A stretch of 64,000 nucleotides of DNA from Chryseobacterium sp. (GTDB lineage: Bacteria; Bacteroidota; Bacteroidia; Flavobacteriales; Weeksellaceae). Both the position numbers and the translations under genes were made by a program. The notes under the pieces were generated by a model. That model was not told the origin of the DNA, did no database searches, and saw only the letters and a program-made list of their open reading frames with translations. Positions 18,400 through 27,169 of this stretch are shown piece after piece. The stretch lies in contig NZ_CP044507.1 of the NCBI RefSeq assembly GCF_008831505.1, positions 186,001-250,000 of the forward strand, given 5' to 3'. Position 1 is the stretch's first letter. Every line of letters starts with the position of its first letter.

Positions 18400-19020
18400 C
18401 TATAAAAATTTAAACAGTTTGTCGTCCGGCTTCCGTACTTTTTTCATCCGCTGAAAATCATCGTCGTCGGCACGGTAACCCAGCGCTAAGGTCACTGCAA
18501 CTCCTTCAGTGCTGGTGTCAAGCTTTAAAATTTGCTCCAGGACCTCCTTTTTGAAACCTTCCATGGGGCAGGTGTCCACATTTTCCAGCGCGGCAGCAAA
18601 CATCAGGTTTCCCAGGACAATATAGGCCTGTTTCTCGGCCCATTGCTGTACTTCTATATTTTGAGTGTAGGTTTCAATACCCCGGCGGAACATTTCCATA
18701 CTTTCCACCGGAACTTCACGGACTTCAGATATATGGCGGAAATAGCCGTCTACATAATGTCCGTCCACTTCCTTTTTTGCAATAATAACGATAAGATGTG
18801 AGCAGGTTGAGATTTGTGACGGGTTGTGAAAGGCGGGAATCAGGTTGTTTAACATTTGCTGACTTTCAACCACTACAATTTTGTAAGGCTGCAAGCCTAA
18901 AGAACTTGCGGAAAGTTTTCCGGCCTCCAGAATATCCTTCACGGTTTCTGCGGCAACCTTCCGGCTAGGATCAAATTTTTTAACAGAATAGCGCTTCTGT
19001 AAAGATTCAATATAGTTCAT
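18400..19020 (-). CDS. Nitroreductase-family NAD(P)H-dependent flavin oxidoreductase
   Basis: 206 aa FMN-dependent oxidoreductase of the NfsB-like nitroreductase family. The N-terminal RYSVKKFDPSR provides FMN-contacting Arg/Lys residues, and ASSLGLQPYK and GYRADDDD are family segments. The start is ATG at 19020: longer in-frame sequence upstream runs through the -7 element (19025-19032) only 4 nt before this ATG, so the transcript is predicted to be leaderless. It leads the NAD-synthesis operon. The physiological substrate (quinone, nitro compound or other) is not predictable. Confidence 0.88.
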   Translation of the reverse strand: MNYIESLQKRYSVKKFDPSRKVAAETVKDILEAGKLSASSLGLQPYKIVVVESQQMLNNLIPAFHNPSQISTCSHLIVIIAKKEVDGHYVDGYFRHISEVREVPVESMEMFRRGIETYTQNIEVQQWAEKQAYIVLGNLMFAAALENVDTCPMEGFKKEVLEQILKLDTSTEGVAVTLALGYRADDDDFQRMKKVRKPDDKLFKFL

Positions 19021-19024
19021 GAAA

Positions 19025-19032
19025 CAAATATA
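19025..19032 (-). promoter_or_regulatory. -7 element 4 nt from the nitroreductase ATG
   Basis: TATATTTG, then TTTC, then ATG (19020) on the minus strand. Transcription should begin at or next to the start codon. No clear -33 TTG is visible. Confidence 0.6.
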
Positions 19033-19137
19033 GGAATTGACGTGTAAGGAGTTGTTATAAAACAGATATTTTACAGGTTTCGAACGGAAATTTGCTAACT
19101 TAGAAAATTGGACACACAAGTGCCAGCACCTTTTTCT

Positions 19138-19989
19138 ATGATTCCTGTCTTTTTCCACAAATTTTATTCCGTAACCGACACCTTGTGCAATATCATTCTG
19201 TTGTGTTTAATTATGTTGGTTTCAGTTTCGGTTAAAGCACAGATGAGTGAATTTTCTAAAATTGAAGTGAAGTATATGACCACTTTTCTGCGCGACACAA
19301 CCGACGTGACAAGTAAAAGGCAGGAAATAACGGTGTTGAGGGTTGGCGACAACAGATCCATCTTTAAAAGTGAGATGAAGTTGGTTCGGGATTCCCTTTT
19401 AAACGAAAACGAAGCACAGGTTAAACGGGAGGTAGCAATGGGTCAGTTCACCTTACGGATGCCAGGAAATCTACCAAGGGTTGCCTTCAGACCGGAGGTC
19501 TACAGGTACGGAGAGAAGATCACTGTCTATGATCAGTTAAGCTTAGACGTGTATTCCTTTGACGCACCCAATGCGCTGAAATGGAACATCACCAAAGAGA
19601 AAAGAAAGATTGCAACCTACAACTGCCAGAAAGCGGTGGCGCGGTACGGCAATAGAGATATTATTGCCTGGTTTACCAACGAAGTACCAATGGACGAAGG
19701 TCCTTATACCTTCAAAGGGTTACCGGGACTTGTGGTTGAAGTGTATGACTCTAAAAAACATTACCATTTCAGCCTGATCAGTGTGAGGCAATGGATGAAA
19801 CGGATGACACCACCGCTGCGTAATGTAATACCAGCGACCTACGAACAATTCAGTAAAAAACGTCAGGAGTACCGCGACGATCCTACTGCTTACGTATCCC
19901 AAAACGGTATAAAGTTACCGGCACCCGCTAAAGAGCTGCGTGACCTTGCGCGAAGTAACCGTCAGCGGGATAATAACTTTCTCGATTAA
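19138..19989 (+). CDS. GLPGLI family secreted protein
   Basis: About 283 aa. A hydrophobic signal segment (LCNIILLCLIMLVSVSVKAQ) is followed by the family hallmark FKGLPGLVVEV around residue 200. The GLPGLI family is common in Bacteroidetes; its function is unknown and it is thought to be exported. The longer frame begins with TTG at 19108; ATG at 19138 is preferred. Its stop codon abuts that of rnhA on the other strand (19989/19990), with no terminator between. Confidence 0.85.
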   Translation: MIPVFFHKFYSVTDTLCNIILLCLIMLVSVSVKAQMSEFSKIEVKYMTTFLRDTTDVTSKRQEITVLRVGDNRSIFKSEMKLVRDSLLNENEAQVKREVAMGQFTLRMPGNLPRVAFRPEVYRYGEKITVYDQLSLDVYSFDAPNALKWNITKEKRKIATYNCQKAVARYGNRDIIAWFTNEVPMDEGPYTFKGLPGLVVEVYDSKKHYHFSLISVRQWMKRMTPPLRNVIPATYEQFSKKRQEYRDDPTAYVSQNGIKLPAPAKELRDLARSNRQRDNNFLD

Positions 19990-20469
19990 TCAGAAAAGAC
20001 CACCGTCCTTCTGGCTTTCAAAATAAGCATCGACCTCCAGTATGGGTGATTGGGCAGCTTTTACAGCCAGCTGGTCGCAGATTTCGTTTTCCACATGCCC
20101 GGCGTGGCCCTTTACCCAGTGAAAAGTGGTTTTGTGTGTTTTCAATAACGGTACTAAACGGCGCCACAGGTCGGGGTTCTTCACGTTTTTAAAACCTTTC
20201 TTTATCCAGCCATAAATCCATTTTTGGTTAATGGCATCGGAAACATATTTGCTGTCTGTAAAAATGTGGATGTCATTATCCGGCGACTTCAGTTTCTCCA
20301 GCGCGACAATCACCGCCATAAGTTCCATACGGTTGTTGGTGGTTAGACGGTAGCCTTTGGAAAAACGCTTCTCGTAGTTCTTTTCCGGAACTTTCATCAC
20401 AATACCGTAACCGCCCCTGCCGGGATTACCGCTGCAGGCACCGTCTGTGTAGATTTCAATTCTCAGCAT
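19990..20469 (-). CDS. rnhA: Ribonuclease HI
   Basis: Degrades the RNA strand of RNA-DNA hybrids. 159 aa. The acidic catalytic set is visible: D in YTDGACSGNPG, E in NNRMELMA, D in FTDSKYV, and the final D with the flexible-loop His in VKGHAGHVENEICDQLA. It follows dnaB by 13 nt on the minus strand, so a dnaB-rnhA replication operon is likely. Confidence 0.96.
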   Translation of the reverse strand: MLRIEIYTDGACSGNPGRGGYGIVMKVPEKNYEKRFSKGYRLTTNNRMELMAVIVALEKLKSPDNDIHIFTDSKYVSDAINQKWIYGWIKKGFKNVKNPDLWRRLVPLLKTHKTTFHWVKGHAGHVENEICDQLAVKAAQSPILEVDAYFESQKDGGLF

Positions 20470-20482
20470 TTAATATCAGTTC

Positions 20483-22078
20483 CTAGAATGCGAAATCGTC
20501 ATCATCGTCCAGATCGTTCATGGAGGAACCGGAAAGGCCTGAAACTCCGGAATTATCCGGCAGGTCAAAAGCGGCACCCGGCTGGATGGTGGTCTTGATC
20601 TTTTCAAAACCGCTGGGTTCGTCCTGCTGTCCGAAATTGGAAGGCTGATAGCCGTACCCGCCACCAAAGAGATCGAGGTCGGCAAATTTCGCGATATTTT
20701 TGTGGAAGGATAATCTTACATCCGCTGTGGCACCGTTCCTGTGTTTTGCGATGATGAGTTCTGCCTGGTTTTCGGTTGGTGTTTCCGCACCGTCTTCGTC
20801 ATTATCCCAAGTGGCGATCTTATAATATTCCGGCCGGAAAATGAAGGACACAATATCCGCATCCTGCTCAATCGCACCGGATTCACGCAGATCCGACAGC
20901 TGTGGTCTTTTTCCCGGCCTGGTCTCAACACTTCGCGACAACTGCGACAGGGCAATCACCGGCACGTTCAGTTCCTTGGCGATAGCCTTCAGTGACCTGG
21001 AAATCGTGGCAATTTCCTGCTCCCTGTTTCCCGCACCCTTGCCGGAATTGGCGGTCATCAGCTGAAGGTAATCCACCATGATAATTTTTACGCCATGCTG
21101 CATTACCAGCCTACGGCATTTTGCACGGAAGTCGAACACCGATAGTGACGGTGTTTCATCAATATAAAGCGGCGCATTTTCCAGAGCTGACACGTTGGAG
21201 AACAGTCTTTGCCATTCTTCATCACTCATCTGTCCTTTCCGTAGTTTTTCGGAAGAGATGCCGGTTTCCGAGGCAATCATACGGGTGATAAGCTGCACGG
21301 AAGCCATTTCCAGTGAGAAGAGCGCCATGGGAATGTCATGCTGAACCGCAATATTCCTAGCCATAGAGAGCAGGAAGGCAGTCTTACCCATTGCCGGACG
21401 TGCGGCAATAATGATGAGGTCGGAATTCTGCCAACCACCGGTTTCTTTATCGATATCGCGGAAGCCGGAGGGGATTCCGGAAATCCCTTCCTTGTCCTTC
21501 AGGGATTTTATGGTTTCAATGGCCTGCTTCACCAGCGAGTTGGCCGTGTCAAATCCTTTTTTGATGGTGCCGTTGGTGATCTCAAAGAAGCTTTGCTCGG
21601 CTTTATCCAGAAGTTCAAATACATCCGTAGTTTCCTTGTAAGAACTGTCAATAACGTTTGCCGAAACATTGATTAGGCTTCGCAGGATGTATTTTTCAAG
21701 TATCACCCGCACGTGGTATTCGATATGGGCACTGGACGAGACGCCCAGAGTAAGTTCAATGATATAATGGTCGCCGCCGGCCTGGCCCAGTTTCTCAGCT
21801 TTTTTCAGTTCATTGATGACGGTAACCATATCCACAGGGTGGTTTTCCAGATACATTTTCTGGATGGCTTCAAAGATTGTCTGATGCCGCGGATCGTAAA
21901 ATACATCAGGCTGCAGCAGGTCTATGGAATAATCCAGTCCTTTCTTGTCGATAAGGAAGGTACCAATGACCAAACGTTCAAAATCCAGCGCATTTGGGGG
22001 CATTTTACCGTCTGAAATAGAGAGTTCGCGGGCAAAATTTCCGTGTATAAGAGAGGATAAAGTTTCTTTTTGAGCCAT
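20483..22078 (-). CDS. dnaB: Replicative DNA helicase
   Basis: Hexameric 5'-3' helicase that drives the replication fork. 531 aa. An N-terminal primase-interaction domain (~residues 25-130) is followed by a RecA-like domain with Walker A ARPAMGKT (GKT at 231-233) and Walker B region IIMVDYLQLM, then RESGAIEQDAD. The C-terminal ~70 residues are a low-complexity acidic tail (NDLDDDDDFAF), common in Bacteroidetes DnaB. The -7 element lies exactly 4 nt before the ATG, so the mRNA is predicted to be leaderless. Confidence 0.97.
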   Translation of the reverse strand: MAQKETLSSLIHGNFARELSISDGKMPPNALDFERLVIGTFLIDKKGLDYSIDLLQPDVFYDPRHQTIFEAIQKMYLENHPVDMVTVINELKKAEKLGQAGGDHYIIELTLGVSSSAHIEYHVRVILEKYILRSLINVSANVIDSSYKETTDVFELLDKAEQSFFEITNGTIKKGFDTANSLVKQAIETIKSLKDKEGISGIPSGFRDIDKETGGWQNSDLIIIAARPAMGKTAFLLSMARNIAVQHDIPMALFSLEMASVQLITRMIASETGISSEKLRKGQMSDEEWQRLFSNVSALENAPLYIDETPSLSVFDFRAKCRRLVMQHGVKIIMVDYLQLMTANSGKGAGNREQEIATISRSLKAIAKELNVPVIALSQLSRSVETRPGKRPQLSDLRESGAIEQDADIVSFIFRPEYYKIATWDNDEDGAETPTENQAELIIAKHRNGATADVRLSFHKNIAKFADLDLFGGGYGYQPSNFGQQDEPSGFEKIKTTIQPGAAFDLPDNSGVSGLSGSSMNDLDDDDDFAF

Positions 22079-22082
22079 AGTG

Positions 22083-22090
22083 CAAAGATA
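22083..22090 (-). promoter_or_regulatory. -7 element 4 nt from the dnaB ATG
   Basis: TATCTTTG, then CACT, then ATG (22078) on the minus strand. This implies a leaderless dnaB transcript. Confidence 0.6.
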
Positions 22091-22181
22091 GTTTTTTTGC
22101 GATGTCTAAGAGAAGTGATTAACTAACATAAAGTGCAGATGCTTGATAAAAGTCTGCACCTGAACAGAATAGGCTGTTGAT

Positions 22182-22215
22182 AAAAAAAATCACCCTGCGG
22201 AAGGCGGGGTGATTT
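22182..22215 (-). terminator. Terminator of the T9SS cargo gene
   Basis: AAATCACCC (22187-22195) pairs with GGGTGATTT (22207-22215) with inner GC pairing. Eight A on the plus strand become the T-run on the minus strand. Confidence 0.85.
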
Positions 22216-22235
22216 ACAGAATTGCTTAGTTTAGA

Positions 22236-24305
22236 TTAATCTCTGTTTTTTACCAGGATCCATCCGGAGTACTGCGTTGGTACATCGGTTACAGGGTCGT
22301 TCCAGGTTATGGTATACCAGTAAGTTCCGGTTTCCACTTTTTTCTTGCCTGTGCGGCCATCCCACTGGTACAGGTTTTTCTGATTTCCTTCATGGATTTT
22401 TGTTCCATAACGGTCATAAACATTTAGGATGAGATTTTTCTTGTGGCCGAGAGCCGAATAATCCAGGTAATCATTAACACCATCGTCATTTGGGGTAATT
22501 GCGTTGATGAGGTTTGGAACTGTTACCTCAATAAGTGCAGGGTCGCAGTCGTAGGCATCTTTAACATAAATCATGGCCTGACCACGGGGTACATTGGTGA
22601 ATACATTGGAGTCCTGCCAGTTGATTCCATCAATTGAATACTGGTAAGGAAGCGTACCTCCTGTAGCAGTGATGGTAATGGTATTGTTTGTAATATCAAG
22701 TTTTGTAATTACAGGCGTTGGCGACGCGTACACTTTTACCGTTTGTCTGGTCACACAGCCGTCTGTCGTGAGATCTACCCAATACTCACCGACAGTTACG
22801 TTAGGCAGCACTTGTGTAGTAGCACCTGTGCTCCATTGGTAAGCCTGGAAGCCTGGTCCTGCATCAAGGGATGTTCTGTCTTCAACACAGATAATTTTAT
22901 CCTTAAGGACTGATGAGTACGCAGGCGGTGTAACTACAAGATTGATTTTTGCGATATTCCAGCAGCCGTTTACGCTGATAATTCTGGCGTATACCGTTGT
23001 TGAGCTGGACAGGTACACATTCGGGTTGGCAATGCTGTTCGTGTCACTGATCGCGTCCTGAAGTGAAGGGTAGAATTTCTTGGTATTGGGAACCGTAGTT
23101 GTAATGTCAGCTGTTGTAAGATCAAACTCAGACATTTGCGGGTTGCCGGGCAGGAAACATTCTGTAAGAGTCGCTTCTTTTACATCAATCGGTGGGTAGA
23201 ATGCCAGGGTGATGGTAGTGCTCTCTTCACAGCCGAATTCATTGATGTATTTCACGTAAACAATTCCCTGTGCTGACATATAGGCCTGCGCTGCGTTATT
23301 GGAAATCTCATTGGTTCCGTTCTGCATATCCGATAAAGTAGGAAAGTACTGAATGGAGGTCATATTCTGAGTTCCGTTATAAACCGTAGCTGTAGTAAGG
23401 TCGTACAGCGCTACACCACTTGTGTAGTTGCTGCAGGCAGTAAGTGTTGCCGGTGTCAGTTGGAATGATACATTCTCAAAATTAACTGTTCCAAATTCTT
23501 TACATTTACTGATGGGACTGTCCGGGTTGTTAGGGTCCACATAAGAAATTGCATAATGGTATGTTGTAGTGGTATTTACTGAGATTGGATTGACAATCGG
23601 GTTATCTCCGGCCAGCAGGTCATTCGTATTCAGGTGATAAGAAACTACAAAGTTTGGATTTCCATTTACGATTTGTGGTGTAAGAGTAGAGAAGTCAAAC
23701 ATCTGTGGGAACTCGCAAAGCTTTACGGTCCCGTCAAAATTTTGTCCCGGTTGCTGGAAAGGATAGGGCTGAATGGCAGGATCGTCAAAAGGTGAAAGTA
23801 ACTCGGCAGTACCGCTCCACTGCAGGGTAAAGCCGTTGGTTGATTCACTATAATTATCTACGACAAGATAATAGGTTTGGCCGGGCAGTACATCAAGATA
23901 TCCACTCCACTGAACTTGCACAGCAGGATGAACTACAGTTAGACTAAGACCTGTAGGACCGTCTACACCCGAATAATTACATCTTATTGGCGCACCAGCA
24001 CCAATTCCTACTTGCGAGCATGGAATATTGGGTCCATAAACTGCGAAGTCATAGTCATCATCAGGGTCGTTGGGGTTAATTGTAAAGGCCAGTGTACCTG
24101 CCGATCCGGCAGTAAACTGATACCAAACGGTCATGTTTTCGTCACTGTACATACATCCCCCAAGTTCTTCATCAACAAGACCGATGCCCGAAGGTGTATA
24201 AGAAATATTGGAGTTTCCGCATACGGGAATTGCAGATATACAGTCTGACTGACCATAGCTGAAAGCCGATATTATAATTAATAAGGAGAGTAAAAGTTTT
24301 TTCAT
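22236..24305 (-). CDS. T9SS type B sorting domain (gliding-motility-associated C-terminal) secreted protein
   Basis: 689 aa exported protein. The signal peptide MKKLLLSLLIIISAFSYG is followed by a PPC-like domain (residues ~20-165; MTVWYQFTAGSAGTLAFTI), several Ig/SprB-like repeats, and a C-terminal type B sorting domain (ITPNDDGVNDYLDY, YDRYGTKIHEG, WDGRTG, TGTYWYTI). The last region is the signal for export by the type IX secretion system and cell-surface attachment or release. It follows a TPR-like gene by 11 nt. The actual activity is unknown; adhesion or surface structure is the usual guess. Confidence 0.88.
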   Translation of the reverse strand: MKKLLLSLLIIISAFSYGQSDCISAIPVCGNSNISYTPSGIGLVDEELGGCMYSDENMTVWYQFTAGSAGTLAFTINPNDPDDDYDFAVYGPNIPCSQVGIGAGAPIRCNYSGVDGPTGLSLTVVHPAVQVQWSGYLDVLPGQTYYLVVDNYSESTNGFTLQWSGTAELLSPFDDPAIQPYPFQQPGQNFDGTVKLCEFPQMFDFSTLTPQIVNGNPNFVVSYHLNTNDLLAGDNPIVNPISVNTTTTYHYAISYVDPNNPDSPISKCKEFGTVNFENVSFQLTPATLTACSNYTSGVALYDLTTATVYNGTQNMTSIQYFPTLSDMQNGTNEISNNAAQAYMSAQGIVYVKYINEFGCEESTTITLAFYPPIDVKEATLTECFLPGNPQMSEFDLTTADITTTVPNTKKFYPSLQDAISDTNSIANPNVYLSSSTTVYARIISVNGCWNIAKINLVVTPPAYSSVLKDKIICVEDRTSLDAGPGFQAYQWSTGATTQVLPNVTVGEYWVDLTTDGCVTRQTVKVYASPTPVITKLDITNNTITITATGGTLPYQYSIDGINWQDSNVFTNVPRGQAMIYVKDAYDCDPALIEVTVPNLINAITPNDDGVNDYLDYSALGHKKNLILNVYDRYGTKIHEGNQKNLYQWDGRTGKKKVETGTYWYTITWNDPVTDVPTQYSGWILVKNRD

Positions 24306-24316
24306 GAGGTTCCGGG

Positions 24317-24976
24317 TTATTTGGTTAATGTTGTTAAAACGGATTCATTGAAAGAGGCGTAATATTCCGCGATTTCCATTCCCCAGTTTGGGTCCGTTTT
24401 AGTTTTAGGTGTAAAAGTCCTGAACTTCTTCAGTGCTTCCTTATAAAGTTCAATACCTTCAGTCTTACTGCCTCCCTTATCTGCCGAAGTATGATACTTA
24501 AGTTCTGCCCTAAGCAGTGCAGCTCTCGGATTGTTAGCATCAAGTTTTAATGCCATTGCCAGGTAGTCAGCAGCCATTTTTCTGTCCTTTTCCGAGTTTT
24601 TTAAAGCAGCTTTTTGTGCGTGAAGCATTCCAAGTAACGCCACAAACTCTACATTGTTCAATTGCTGTTTGGTAACAGGTGAAAGATACTTAAGGCCAGT
24701 TACAGGGCCATCCAGTGCGGCATCAGATTTTCCCTCCTTCACGTAGGCCTGGCTTTCCTTCAGGCAGTTAAGGGCCGTATAGTAAATAGGCTGCCAATGG
24801 CTGTTTCCGTTACCAGCCAGGCTGGCAAAACTGTATCGGAGATTAGTAAAGTCCTGTACCGTGGTGGCAGTCTTCATTTTTCCGAGATTTTCAAGCATCT
24901 GCTTTTCGTAATTGCCTTGTGCACTGACGATTGCAGCAAAAGCAAATAAATAGAAAGTAATTAATATTTTTTTCAT
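24317..24976 (-). CDS. Secreted TPR-like helical-repeat protein
   Basis: 219 aa. The signal peptide (FAFAAIVSAQG, cleavage near residue 20) is followed by mostly helical sequence with a TPR-like stretch around residues 110-160 (DYLAMALKLDANNPRAALLRAELKY). Probably periplasmic. It precedes the T9SS cargo gene in an apparent two-gene operon, so it may assist folding, export or assembly of that protein; this is inference from position only. Confidence 0.7.
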   Translation of the reverse strand: MKKILITFYLFAFAAIVSAQGNYEKQMLENLGKMKTATTVQDFTNLRYSFASLAGNGNSHWQPIYYTALNCLKESQAYVKEGKSDAALDGPVTGLKYLSPVTKQQLNNVEFVALLGMLHAQKAALKNSEKDRKMAADYLAMALKLDANNPRAALLRAELKYHTSADKGGSKTEGIELYKEALKKFRTFTPKTKTDPNWGMEIAEYYASFNESVLTTLTK

Positions 24977-24995
24977 GTCTAAAAAGTAATGTCAT

Positions 24996-25026
24996 CAAAA
25001 TTAGATATTTATTACGTAATCAACAA
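24996..25026 (-). promoter_or_regulatory. Putative promoter of the TPR-like/T9SS cargo operon
   Basis: On the minus strand, TTG (25024-25026) and TAATTTTG (24996-25003) are separated by 20 bp, matching the Bacteroidetes -33/-7 pattern. The ATG is 19 nt downstream. Confidence 0.6.
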
Positions 25027-25060
25027 ACTTTTCCTTTTTTAATGTGAAATCGTAATGAGA

Positions 25061-26296
25061 CTAATACTCCATCTGCCTTAATTTCTTATTTCGGCTCACT
25101 GCCAGTGCTATAAGAAGGGTCATCGTTCCTCCAAAGACTACCGACCGCACCACACCCAGCAATTTAGCTGCCAGGCCACTTTCAAACTGTCCCAGTTCAT
25201 TACTGCTCATAATAAAAATTGAATTCACACTCAGTACACGTCCGCGAATTTTTTCAGGAGTTTTAAGCTGCACGATCGTTCCGCGGATCACTACTGAGAT
25301 TCCATCCAGAATTCCGCTGAGCACAAGGAAAAAGAAAGAAAGCCAGTATAGTCTGGACAGACCAAATCCTATGATACAGAGGCCGAATCCCGCTACGGCA
25401 AAAAGCAGGATTTTTCCCTGGTTTCTGCGTAACGGCACAAATGCCAGCGTGACGATAATAATCATGGCTCCGATGTCGGGAGCAGCGTTCAGTAACCCGA
25501 ATCCTTCGGAACCTACTTTCAGGATATCACTAGCGAAAACGGGGATCATGGCCACCGCACCGCCAAAGAGTACCGCAAACATATCCAACAGCAAAGCACC
25601 GAGAATCTCTTTTGTTTTGTAGATGTACTGCAGCCCCTCTTTCATGCTTTCCATCACTTTCATCTTTTCGCCCTGATTTTCACTGTGGTGTTTGTTGATG
25701 AACCAGAAAAAGAGCGAAGCCAGAAACATAAGGGCTACAATAATAAAGAGCGTTCCGGAAATATCAAACCAATGAATGAAGAAGCCGCCCAGTGCATGTC
25801 CGGAAACCGAAGCGGTTAGGAAAGTGGCCTGGTTCAGGGTTACTGCCGCCGCCAGTTTCTTTATTCCGACTACTTTTGGAATCATGGACGGAACCAGCGG
25901 ACCAATAAATGCGCGGCAGATGCCGGTGAAGAAAACAGTTCCGTAAATGAAATAAGTAATTTCCCGGTTGGTAAGCGTGTGGGTACCCTCGGCAAAAAAA
26001 GCCAGTGCCGCCAGAAAACCGATCAGGATGACATAAGCATAATTGCAGATGAGCAGCAGCCGTTTTTTTTCGGTATTGTCTATTACGTGACCGGCATAAA
26101 GTGCTGAACTCACGGCCGGAATGACTTCGGAAAGACCTATGAGGCCAATTGCGAACGGATCTTTGGTGAGTTGATAGACCCACCATCCTAAAAGTGTAGC
26201 CAGCATCCGGAAGGAAAGGACAAGGAAGAAACGCCCTGCCATCAGGTTCCTGAATTCCGGTATTTTCAGGGTTTGAACCGGTCGGAAAGAAATCAT
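25061..26296 (-). CDS. MFS transporter (EntS/multidrug-exporter-like)
   Basis: 411 aa major facilitator protein with about 12 predicted transmembrane helices. The N-terminal half carries LGWWVYQLTKDPFAIGLIGL and YAGHVIDNTEKKRLLL, typical of the EntS-like exporters in this superfamily. The substrate is not determinable; the subgroup exports siderophores or drugs. The ATG at 26296 lies 4 nt after a TATATTTG box, so the message is predicted to be leaderless. It stands alone on the minus strand, divergent from the SMR exporter. Confidence 0.85.
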   Translation of the reverse strand: MISFRPVQTLKIPEFRNLMAGRFFLVLSFRMLATLLGWWVYQLTKDPFAIGLIGLSEVIPAVSSALYAGHVIDNTEKKRLLLICNYAYVILIGFLAALAFFAEGTHTLTNREITYFIYGTVFFTGICRAFIGPLVPSMIPKVVGIKKLAAAVTLNQATFLTASVSGHALGGFFIHWFDISGTLFIIVALMFLASLFFWFINKHHSENQGEKMKVMESMKEGLQYIYKTKEILGALLLDMFAVLFGGAVAMIPVFASDILKVGSEGFGLLNAAPDIGAMIIIVTLAFVPLRRNQGKILLFAVAGFGLCIIGFGLSRLYWLSFFFLVLSGILDGISVVIRGTIVQLKTPEKIRGRVLSVNSIFIMSSNELGQFESGLAAKLLGVVRSVVFGGTMTLLIALAVSRNKKLRQMEY

Positions 26297-26300
26297 TCGG

Positions 26301-26308
26301 CAAATATA
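26301..26308 (-). promoter_or_regulatory. -7 element 4 nt from the MFS transporter ATG
   Basis: TATATTTG, then CCGA, then ATG (26296) on the minus strand. It is divergent from a second leaderless promoter about 65 bp away. Confidence 0.6.
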
Positions 26309-26372
26309 TAAATGGGGGAGTTAAAATAATCTATCAAATGAAGCATTAACATATGCACATTTCTTATTTTGT

Positions 26373-26380
26373 TATTTTTG
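26373..26380 (+). promoter_or_regulatory. -7 element 4 nt from the SMR transporter ATG
   Basis: TATTTTTG, then CCAT, then ATG (26385). No room exists for a 5' UTR riboswitch. Confidence 0.6.
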
Positions 26381-26384
26381 CCAT

Positions 26385-26720
26385 ATGAACTGGATTATAC
26401 TGATTATCGCTGGGCTTTTTGAAACAGGATTCGCCACGTGTCTGGGAAAAGCGCAGGAAACCGAGGGCCGTGAAAGTCTGTACTGGTGGCTGGGCTTCGG
26501 CAGCTGCCTTTTTATTTCCATGTTCCTGATGTACAAATCGATAAGTGGAGAAAACGCAATTCCCATCGGCACTGCCTATGCAGTTTGGACGGGAATTGGT
26601 GCGGTAGGCGGTGTACTGGCCGGAATATTCATATTCAGCGAGCCGGCCACCTTCTGGCGGATTTTCTTTGTAATTACGCTTATTGCCTCTGTGGTAGGGC
26701 TAAAAGCAGTATCCTCTTAA
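26385..26720 (+). CDS. SMR-family efflux protein, SugE/Gdx type
   Basis: Small multidrug resistance family inner-membrane exporter, 111 aa with four helices. The essential membrane Glu is in AGLFETGFA (residues ~9-17), and the sequence IPIGTAYAVWTGIGAVGG is the helix-3 signature. The Glu context and GENAIPIGTAYAVW fit the SugE/Gdx subgroup, whose members often export guanidinium. No guanidine riboswitch is visible and a leaderless transcript is predicted, so the substrate remains open. Confidence 0.87.
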   Translation: MNWIILIIAGLFETGFATCLGKAQETEGRESLYWWLGFGSCLFISMFLMYKSISGENAIPIGTAYAVWTGIGAVGGVLAGIFIFSEPATFWRIFFVITLIASVVGLKAVSS

Positions 26721-26729
26721 ATATTCACT

Positions 26730-27101
26730 TTATTCGTTACTTGTCGCTTTGGTAGAACTGATGACAATTGCTGCCACACCCACTGCTCCAATTACATAAG
26801 CGGCAGTCTGGATCTTGGCATTCCTGAGATCTTTGGATTCTTTTACGTTCTTTTTGGCGATGGAGACGCGTGTGGAATCTCTTTTAGTGGAATAACCTAC
26901 GATGCTGTCAGCGGTTAGGTTGGAGAACAGCATTTTTTTGGTTTCAGTGCTGTTTTTCAGTTTGAAACTGTAAGGTTTTCCGGCTCTGAGGTTGGAGAAA
27001 TTATTCTGATTTACATCGTCGGAATATTTTGTAGTCGCGCAGGACGAAAGGGCAAAAACACCGGCCAGTAAAATTGATTTAGAGGATAAAGATAGTCTCA
27101 T
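26730..27101 (-). CDS. Small lipoprotein with C-terminal hydrophobic segment
   Basis: 123 aa from ATG 27101; the longer frame starts at TTG inside the -7 box. The lipobox FALSSC gives lipidated C21. The middle part is soluble (RAGKPYSFKLKNSTETKKML...). The C-terminal ~20 residues (AAYVIGAVGVAAIVISS) are hydrophobic. Function unknown. It converges with the SMR gene, with 9 nt between the stop codons. Confidence 0.72.
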   Translation of the reverse strand: MRLSLSSKSILLAGVFALSSCATTKYSDDVNQNNFSNLRAGKPYSFKLKNSTETKKMLFSNLTADSIVGYSTKRDSTRVSIAKKNVKESKDLRNAKIQTAAYVIGAVGVAAIVISSTKATSNE

Positions 27102-27119
27102 TGGATTTTTTTGTTTGCT

Positions 27120-27127
27120 CAAATTTA
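27120..27127 (-). promoter_or_regulatory. Putative -7 element of the 123-aa lipoprotein gene
   Basis: TAAATTTG on the minus strand, 18 nt before the ATG at 27101. Confidence 0.5.
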
Positions 27128-27169
27128 TAAATTTTTTTCACAAGAGCAGGAACCTCTGCCAAATTGCGC

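Noticed and set aside
17666-18454. 262-aa open frame on the plus strand inside nadB
   Set aside because: It is fully antisense to nadB, which has clear family motifs; the frame is a shadow of its codon usage.
25764-26303. 179-aa frame overlapping the start of the MFS transporter
   Set aside because: Low-complexity His/Pro/Arg-rich composition; an alternative frame of a clear 12-helix transporter.
26309-26372. Guanidine riboswitch before the SMR exporter
   Set aside because: The region has no recognisable fold and the -7 box leaves no room for a leader.
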